DNA from: an uncultured Lachnospiraceae bacterium
GTDB lineage: Bacteria; Bacillota; Clostridia; Lachnospirales; Lachnospiraceae
Assembly (NCBI GenBank): GCA_910578085.1
Contig: CAJTPM010000009.1
Location: 62,001 to 126,000, forward strand
Direction: 5' to 3'
Length of the DNA: 64,000 bases
Part shown: positions 58,912 through 64,000 of the stretch, piece by piece
Layout of the letters: each line of letters begins with the position of its first letter
How positions within the stretch are numbered: position 1 is the stretch's first letter
Notes under the pieces: model-generated
What the model was told of the DNA's origin: nothing
The model's database searches: none
What the model saw: only the letters and a program-made list of their open reading frames with translations
Translations under genes and position numbers: made by a program

Positions 58912-59382
58912 TTAGTAAAGTGCAGGTGCCAACAGCATGGTCACTATCTGGCCCATGGCAATAGCGGCAACTACCAGCAAAAGGCAAAGAACAATCTTAA
59001 TACCGATATTCAGCTTACTTCTGATTACAACCGCGGTAACAAGAAGAGCGATCAAAGCCCAGAGCCATCCGGAGAAGAGAACACTGACGATATCCAGTAT
59101 CAGGAATACCCATCCCCATGCAGGAATCTTCTGATATTCCCAAGGCTGTCCTGTAGCACAGTCATAACCATTGTACGAAAGTACAGGTGCTGCCATAGAC
59201 TGAATAACTAAAGTTGCAGTTCTGTTGCCAAGGGGAATAGTATACTCCGTGTCAACAAAGTGTGTTTTCTTTGCGAATTGGTTCAGTTTCTGAACGTTAC
59301 CATTGATGCTTACCTTGCTGCCCTTCAGATCAACTGAATAAGTGCCTTCGTCTGTTGTAACAGACCATGATTTTTTTGCCAT
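58912..59382 (-). CDS. Hypothetical membrane-anchored protein
   Basis: 156 residues starting at ATG 59382, 9 bases after GAGGGA; the longer frame to 59598 runs through tRNA-Lys and is false. The N-terminal ~90 residues are a soluble beta-rich domain (MAKKSWSVTTDEGTYSVDLK, then SKVSINGNVQKLNQ). Two or three membrane helices end the protein. No family is recognised; it resembles small domain-plus-anchor proteins of unknown function in Clostridia. Confidence 0.75.
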   Translation of the reverse strand: MAKKSWSVTTDEGTYSVDLKGSKVSINGNVQKLNQFAKKTHFVDTEYTIPLGNRTATLVIQSMAAPVLSYNGYDCATGQPWEYQKIPAWGWVFLILDIVSVLFSGWLWALIALLVTAVVIRSKLNIGIKIVLCLLLVVAAIAMGQIVTMLLAPALY

Positions 59383-59568
59383 TGTAGAGTCTCCCTCTCT
59401 TTCCGTATAATTATGCAAAAGAAACTTTTGCATTTTATATGGTATCATTTTGACGCTCAAATGTCCAGTGGGGGGGCAAAAAATATGAAATGTTTCTAAA
59501 AAAATACAAAAGAAGATGGAAAAACAAAACACCGCCCCCACAACATTTGTTACAGAAACAGTGCTTCG

Positions 59569-59641
59569 TGGGCCATCAGGGACTCGAACCCTGGACAAAT
59601 AGATTAAGAGTCTACTGCTCTACCAACTGAGCTAATGGCCC
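59569..59641 (-). tRNA. tRNA-Lys (anticodon CTT)
   Basis: Minus-strand cloverleaf: acceptor GGGCCAT/ATGGCCC (59641-59635 with 59576-59570), D-arm GCTCAGTTGGTAGAGC, anticodon loop CTCTTAA and T-arm GGGTTCGAGTCCC. Anticodon CTT (codon AAG). CCA is not encoded. Confidence 0.97.
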
Positions 59642-59669
59642 GAACAATATTATTCATAACAATGATAAC

Positions 59670-59721
59670 TTTATAAATGTATGCGTTATTGTTTGCAACG
59701 CAACAACAATTATAGTATAAT
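59670..59721. promoter_or_regulatory. Divergent promoters of tRNA-Lys and tatD sharing one -35 hexamer
   Basis: The palindromic TTGCAA at 59693-59698 lies 17 bases from TATAAA on the minus strand (59675-59670, toward tRNA-Lys) and 17 bases from TATAAT on the plus strand (59716-59721, toward tatD). Confidence 0.7.
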
Positions 59722-59812
59722 GTTTTTAATAATGCAAGAGTTTTTTGCAAAATTTTCAAAAAAATTTAAGAAACTAAAATTTAAAATAATTGCAGAAAGA
59801 GTGAAGACAGAG

Positions 59813-60589
59813 ATGATATTTGAAAGCCACGCGCATTATGACGATGATGCATTCGATACGGACAGAGATACATTGTTATCGGAATTACAGGAAAATGGGA
59901 TCGGCTATGTGATGAATATATCTTCAAGTCTGTCTTCCGTGCAGGCGACGCTTTCTCTGGCAGAGAAATATTCTTTTATTTATGCTGCGGTAGGTGTACA
60001 TCCTGATAATACGGGAGAACTGAATGATGAAAGCTTTGCATGGCTGAAAGAGCAGTGCAAAAAAGAGAAAGTCCTGGCGGTAGGTGAGATTGGATTAGAT
60101 TATTACTGGGACAGCGTAGAGCGGGATGTGCAGGGGAAATGGTTTGCGAGGCAGCTTGCCATGGCAAACGAGGTGAAGCTGCCGGTAGTGATTCATTCGA
60201 GGGAGGCGGCAAAGGCAACATTAGATATTATGAGAGCAGAAGAAGCTGTGGAAAGAAGGGGAGTGATCCATTGTTTTTCCTATACAAAGGAGACCGCCCG
60301 GGAATTTCTGGATATGGGATATCTGATCGGTGTGGGTGGTGTTGTGACGTTTAACAACGCGAAGAAACTGCGGGAGTGTGTGGGTTACGTGCCGATGGAT
60401 GCTATTTTGCTGGAGACAGACAGTCCCTACCTTGCACCGGTTCCCTACAGGGGGAAAAGAAACTGTTCCCTGTACCTTCCATGGGTGGTGGCAGAGATTG
60501 CGCGAATCAGGGGGATCACGGAGGAAGAGGTTATACAGGCGACAGAACGGAATGCAAAGAGATTATTTATGGACAAAGGACAGACATAG
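59813..60589 (+). CDS. TatD-family metal-dependent hydrolase
   Basis: Metal-dependent DNase-type hydrolase of 258 residues. ATG 59813 gives MIFESHAHYDDDAF with the metal ligands His6 and His8; the longer frame from 59681 overlaps the promoter. Later motifs: AVGEIGLDYYWDSVE (bridging Glu), VVIHSREA, GVIHCFSYT and LLETDSPYLAP (catalytic Asp). rsmA follows after one base, the common tatD-rsmA order of Firmicutes. Confidence 0.95.
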   Translation: MIFESHAHYDDDAFDTDRDTLLSELQENGIGYVMNISSSLSSVQATLSLAEKYSFIYAAVGVHPDNTGELNDESFAWLKEQCKKEKVLAVGEIGLDYYWDSVERDVQGKWFARQLAMANEVKLPVVIHSREAAKATLDIMRAEEAVERRGVIHCFSYTKETAREFLDMGYLIGVGGVVTFNNAKKLRECVGYVPMDAILLETDSPYLAPVPYRGKRNCSLYLPWVVAEIARIRGITEEEVIQATERNAKRLFMDKGQT

Positions 60590-60590
60590 T

Positions 60591-61487
60591 ATGGCGACAT
60601 TGGGAATTCCTCAGAATACGATTGAGATATTGCAAAAATATCAGTTTCATTTTCAAAAGAAGTACGGACAGAATTTTCTGATCGATACATCTGTGCTGGA
60701 ACGGATCATAAAGGCGGCACAGATCAGTACGGAGGATTGTGTGCTGGAGATCGGGCCGGGGATCGGGACGATGACGCAGTATCTGGCTGAAACTGCAGGA
60801 AAAGTAGTGGCAGTGGAGATCGATAAGGCGCTGATTCCGATTCTGGAGGAGACCCTTGGCCCATATGAAAATGTTACGGTTCTGCAGGGGGACATTCTGA
60901 AAGTGAATATCGGGGAACTGGCAGAAAAATATCATAAGGGAAAGCCCTTGAAGGTGGTGGCGAATCTTCCCTATTATATTACAACACCGATTATCATGGG
61001 GCTGTTCGAAAAAAAAGTGCCGCTTGACAGCATCACGGTAATGGTGCAGAAAGAGGTGGCGGAGCGAATGCGGGCAAAACCCGGAACGAAGGATTACGGC
61101 GCGCTCTCTCTTGCTGTACAATATTATGCAGTGCCACAGATCGTGGCAAATGTTCCGCCGAACTGTTTTATGCCGAGACCAGCAGTTGGCAGCGCGGTGG
61201 TGAAACTGACATGCTTTGAAAAACCACCGGTGGAAGTGAAGAGTGAAAGGTTTCTGTTTGCATTGATACGCGCTGCTTTTAATCAGCGCAGAAAAATGCT
61301 GATAAATGCGCTGACAGGGGCCGGAGGGATTGACGTAACAAAGGACAGAATCACAGAGGCTCTGGAAAAACTGGGTATTCAGGAAACGATACGGGGAGAG
61401 AAATTATCTCTTGCAGAGTTTGCAGGACTGGCGGACATGCTTTACAATGGTTCGGGCGAAATCAGATCTTCGGAATACGACATTTAA
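60591..61487 (+). CDS. rsmA: 16S rRNA (adenine1518/1519-N6,N6)-dimethyltransferase
   Basis: KsgA-type enzyme dimethylating two adenines in helix 45 of 16S rRNA, 298 residues. ATG 60591 lies 10 bases after AAAGGA; the frame further upstream is a shadow of tatD. SAM motif I reads LEIGPGIGTMTQYL, motif IV NLPYYITTPIIM, and the family-typical KYGQNFLID precedes them. The C-terminal domain has the conserved FFMPRP-like CFMPRPAVGSAVV. Cotranscribed with tatD. Confidence 0.97.
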   Translation: MATLGIPQNTIEILQKYQFHFQKKYGQNFLIDTSVLERIIKAAQISTEDCVLEIGPGIGTMTQYLAETAGKVVAVEIDKALIPILEETLGPYENVTVLQGDILKVNIGELAEKYHKGKPLKVVANLPYYITTPIIMGLFEKKVPLDSITVMVQKEVAERMRAKPGTKDYGALSLAVQYYAVPQIVANVPPNCFMPRPAVGSAVVKLTCFEKPPVEVKSERFLFALIRAAFNQRRKMLINALTGAGGIDVTKDRITEALEKLGIQETIRGEKLSLAEFAGLADMLYNGSGEIRSSEYDI

Positions 61488-61574
61488 GGTACAATATTTA
61501 GTATGTATTGTTTTGACTTATAACAAAACCTATGGTACACTTAAAAATTAGAAAAGAGTTTGAGGTGAGTACCT

Positions 61575-64000
61575 TTGGATAAACAGGAATACAAGATAAG
61601 ATCGGAAGAAATCAGAGCTTTAGTGGAAGAAAAGAATTATCGAGAAGCGGCTGACCTGGCGGATACGATCGACTGGCGCAGGGTGAAAAGTGTGAAAATG
61701 CTCTGTATGATCAGCGATGTTTATAAGATGGTCCGGCGCTATGAGGACAGTAAGACCATATTGGAGATGGCTTACGAGAAGCGTCCGGGCAGCAGGATGA
61801 TTGTGTTTGCACTGACGGAGCTTTGCCTGAAGTTAGGCGATGTGGTCAATGCATGGGAGTACTATAAAGAATTTTGCCAGGTGGCGCCGGATGACAGCAG
61901 AAAATATATTTTGCTGTATAAAGTGTATGCAGCGCAGGAGGTCAGTCTCGAAGAACAGATTAAGGTACTGGAAAAACTCAAAGAGGAAGAATACATAGAC
62001 AGGTGGGTTTATGAACTTGCTTACCTGTATCATAAGATTGGCTTTGGCACAAAATGTGTGGAAGAATGTGACGAAATGATTCTCTGGCTGGGCGAGGGGA
62101 GGTATGTGCGCAAGGCGATGGAATTGAAGATGCTCCATGAACCTCTGACGCCAAAGCAGCAGGCGCTTTACAACGGAGAGAGGCAGGTGGAGATAGAACT
62201 GGGGGAGACCCAGGTGATTCCGAATCTGGATGCCGCTATCGTCAGGGAAAATGAGGGCAGGAGCGTTTCGGAAGCGCCGACCATAAAACTGCCGGTAGAT
62301 GAATTGGGTGATATTCAGGTGAAGATTCTGGATGACAGCCCTTATAATACGATGAACCTGCAACAGGAGCTGGCGAAAGATATGAAGCTCCTGATGGAAG
62401 GGGAAAGCAGAGAATCTGTCTGGGAGGGAATGGATCCGGTTATGCCGGGTAGTCAAAATGAGGATTTTGTCTATGGACAGGAGGCAGAGGAGAGCGTATC
62501 CTATAAGGAAGAGGAAGCTTTCTATGATGGAGATGAAGAGGAAATTATAAGCAATACCGGAGAACTTCCGCTACAGGAGGTACCGGAGGAGGAAGAGGAG
62601 GGGGTAACGGACCCTATTACGAAGAGTCTTATTGCACCAATGTTAGAGGAGACACAGGAGATACCGCCTGTGCCTGACCTGGAGGAGGTATTTTTTGAGG
62701 ATCCGAATACAACGGATCTATCGAATGCAACAGTCCATCCCGAAATAAAAGCAGCAGCTGCGCAGATGGAAATTGAGGAAGTGAGAGAACTGGAAGAGGA
62801 GGCTCATCCGGTTTATGAGGAGGAAAGTGCTGCCGCCGGTGTGAAGAAAGTGATCGTGCCCACGGTGCCGGGACAGGGAATTCTCAGACCCCCGAAAGAA
62901 ATGATGGAGCCGTCGGATTTTGCGGTGCATAATTCAGGATTTGACGAGATGCTGTCACAGGAAGCAGACGGGCAGATTTCCCTTATTGTGCCGGAAAAGG
63001 AAAAAGTGGAAAAACAGATCACCGGCCAGATGAGCATTCAGGACATCCTGCAGGAATGGGAGCAGATGAAGAAAGACAAGGAGGCCCGGCTGAAGGATGA
63101 TGTACAGAAAAGTGTATTAGATCAGACAGGTGATATATTTGCAGAGTTTGAGGCTTCCAAGGATGCGCTGATCAGGGAACTGGAGCAGACTGCAAAAGAC
63201 GCTGAGGCGAAAGAGGCCCAAAAAGCAGCGGACAGAGAACTGGCCCCAGAGCCTGAAGAAGAGGTCACGGCAGAAGAAACAGCAAAAGAGGAAGAGCCAG
63301 AGGCTGTCTATGAAGAGTCAGAGCCTGAAGAGAATACGGGTGAAGAGAATGCGGCAGAGAGAGAGAAAGATAGGGAACGGAAACTGCCGGAAGAACTCAG
63401 GCCGGTATTGAATGACAGACCCCTTTCGCCGGAAGAAAAAGAATTATTTGAATCGTTTGTTCACAGCCGTAAATCAAAGAGCCAGCTGTTACATGTACTG
63501 GATAATATGAGCCTGGCAGCTTATACGGGAAATGTGCTGATCACCGGAGAAAAGGACGCAGGAGCCATGAATTTTGCAAGAAATCTGGTGCGGGATATGC
63601 AGATGTCTGACAGCAATTTTTCCGGCAAAGCCGCAAAGATCACAGGGAAAGCCTTAAATGGAAAGAAACCGGGCGATGTGATAGACAAGCTGAAAAACGG
63701 TGCGCTGATCGTGGCGGATGCCGGCGGGATGAACTGCTCAACGGCGGAGGAACTTGTAAAGGCACTCCAGACAGAGAGCAAGGGAATTATTGTGATGCTT
63801 GTGGATACCAAGGGCGCTATCAACAGTCTGCTGGAAGTCAATGAGGTATTGACGGATCCTTTTAATACCAGAATAGACATTGAGGCGTTAAATGACAGGG
63901 CCCTTGTGGCTTACGGAAAGAAGTTTGCCTATGATAAGGAGTACGGTATTGACGAGATGGGGGTACTGGCACTTCACACCAGAATCGCGGACATGCAGAC
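61575..64000 (+). CDS. Large TPR/AAA-like protein (3' end outside window)
   Basis: An open frame of 808 codons runs from TTG 61575, five bases after AGGTGAG, to the right edge without a stop. Residues about 1-200 are helical repeats of TPR type (EEKNYREAADLADTIDWRRV). Residues about 215-600 are highly acidic and variable with Glu/Pro-rich stretches. Residues about 620-808 resemble an AAA+ ATPase core: LLHVLDNMSLAAYTGNVLIT, a Walker A region changed to GEKDAGAMNFA with no P-loop Lys, Walker B-like LIVADAGG and GIIVMLVDT. Probable scaffold found beside rsmA in Lachnospiraceae; function unknown. Confidence 0.8.
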   Translation, partial: MDKQEYKIRSEEIRALVEEKNYREAADLADTIDWRRVKSVKMLCMISDVYKMVRRYEDSKTILEMAYEKRPGSRMIVFALTELCLKLGDVVNAWEYYKEFCQVAPDDSRKYILLYKVYAAQEVSLEEQIKVLEKLKEEEYIDRWVYELAYLYHKIGFGTKCVEECDEMILWLGEGRYVRKAMELKMLHEPLTPKQQALYNGERQVEIELGETQVIPNLDAAIVRENEGRSVSEAPTIKLPVDELGDIQVKILDDSPYNTMNLQQELAKDMKLLMEGESRESVWEGMDPVMPGSQNEDFVYGQEAEESVSYKEEEAFYDGDEEEIISNTGELPLQEVPEEEEEGVTDPITKSLIAPMLEETQEIPPVPDLEEVFFEDPNTTDLSNATVHPEIKAAAAQMEIEEVRELEEEAHPVYEEESAAAGVKKVIVPTVPGQGILRPPKEMMEPSDFAVHNSGFDEMLSQEADGQISLIVPEKEKVEKQITGQMSIQDILQEWEQMKKDKEARLKDDVQKSVLDQTGDIFAEFEASKDALIRELEQTAKDAEAKEAQKAADRELAPEPEEEVTAEETAKEEEPEAVYEESEPEENTGEENAAEREKDRERKLPEELRPVLNDRPLSPEEKELFESFVHSRKSKSQLLHVLDNMSLAAYTGNVLITGEKDAGAMNFARNLVRDMQMSDSNFSGKAAKITGKALNGKKPGDVIDKLKNGALIVADAGGMNCSTAEELVKALQTESKGIIVMLVDTKGAINSLLEVNEVLTDPFNTRIDIEALNDRALVAYGKKFAYDKEYGIDEMGVLALHTRIADMQ

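Noticed and set aside
59383..59598. N-terminal extension of the hypothetical membrane protein
   Set aside because: It would read through tRNA-Lys; ATG 59382 has a clear ribosome site.

Overview
The window is a chromosomal segment from a Gram-positive, low-to-moderate GC anaerobe of the Clostridia, most likely a gut Lachnospiraceae (Clostridium cluster XIVa). The basis is the uvrC-hprK-glucokinase-murB-rapZ-whiA-crh gene order, strong AGGAGG-type ribosome sites, frequent TTG starts, rubrerythrin, an Amt-PII fusion and many families typical of that group. No species is claimed. About 60 protein genes and two tRNAs can be supported; there is no rRNA and no CRISPR array.

Layout. 1-2250: the end of a sugar ABC importer and a GH32 fructosidase. 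2321-10540: a housekeeping and carbon-control block (uvrC, hprK, ROK glucokinase, murB, rapZ, whiA, a Crh-like protein with Glu at position 15, fba). 10568-17112: mostly minus-strand genes (AGCS symporter, MATE pump, SGNH hydrolase, cyclophilin) with a LytTR regulator. 17421-30721: GNAT fusion, Amt-PII fusion, REC-EAL c-di-GMP protein, NhaC antiporter, C39-like protein, DUF975, AEC carrier, thioesterase, acyl-CoA synthetase and an ABC-class ATPase. 31028-35802: a membrane-protein cassette with a YozG-like HTH regulator. 35825-40977: acetyltransferases, a GT2-MarR fusion, a DUF5808 protein, rubrerythrin and a DUF4422 protein. 41007-45817: an accessory stretch with a candidate type I toxin-antitoxin locus, a phage-like small protein, a LysR-metQ pair with a MET-box-like operator, and a HipBA-like pair with a clear operator. 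45959-51362: a LuxR-type two-component system divergent from a three-gene ABC exporter. 51536-64000: GH25 endolysin-like gene, tRNA-Pro, AlkD-like, RlmI-like, DUF89, ilvE, AraC regulator, tRNA-Lys, tatD, rsmA, and a long TPR/AAA-like gene that runs off the right edge.

How the parts work together. HprK and the Crh-like protein form a carbon-catabolite signalling pair, next to glucokinase and aldolase. Nitrogen supply is sensed in one polypeptide by the Amt-PII fusion, behind a leader with its own promoter and terminator. The most notable item is at 41007-41307. It encodes a 32-residue hydrophobic peptide on the minus strand behind a near-perfect ribosome site, and faces a convergent ~90-nt RNA across a shared bidirectional terminator. 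The window also carries two families of dispersed hairpin repeats, a 128-bp inverted-repeat element, and a divergent promoter pair at 59670-59721 in which one palindromic -35 hexamer appears to serve tRNA-Lys and tatD.
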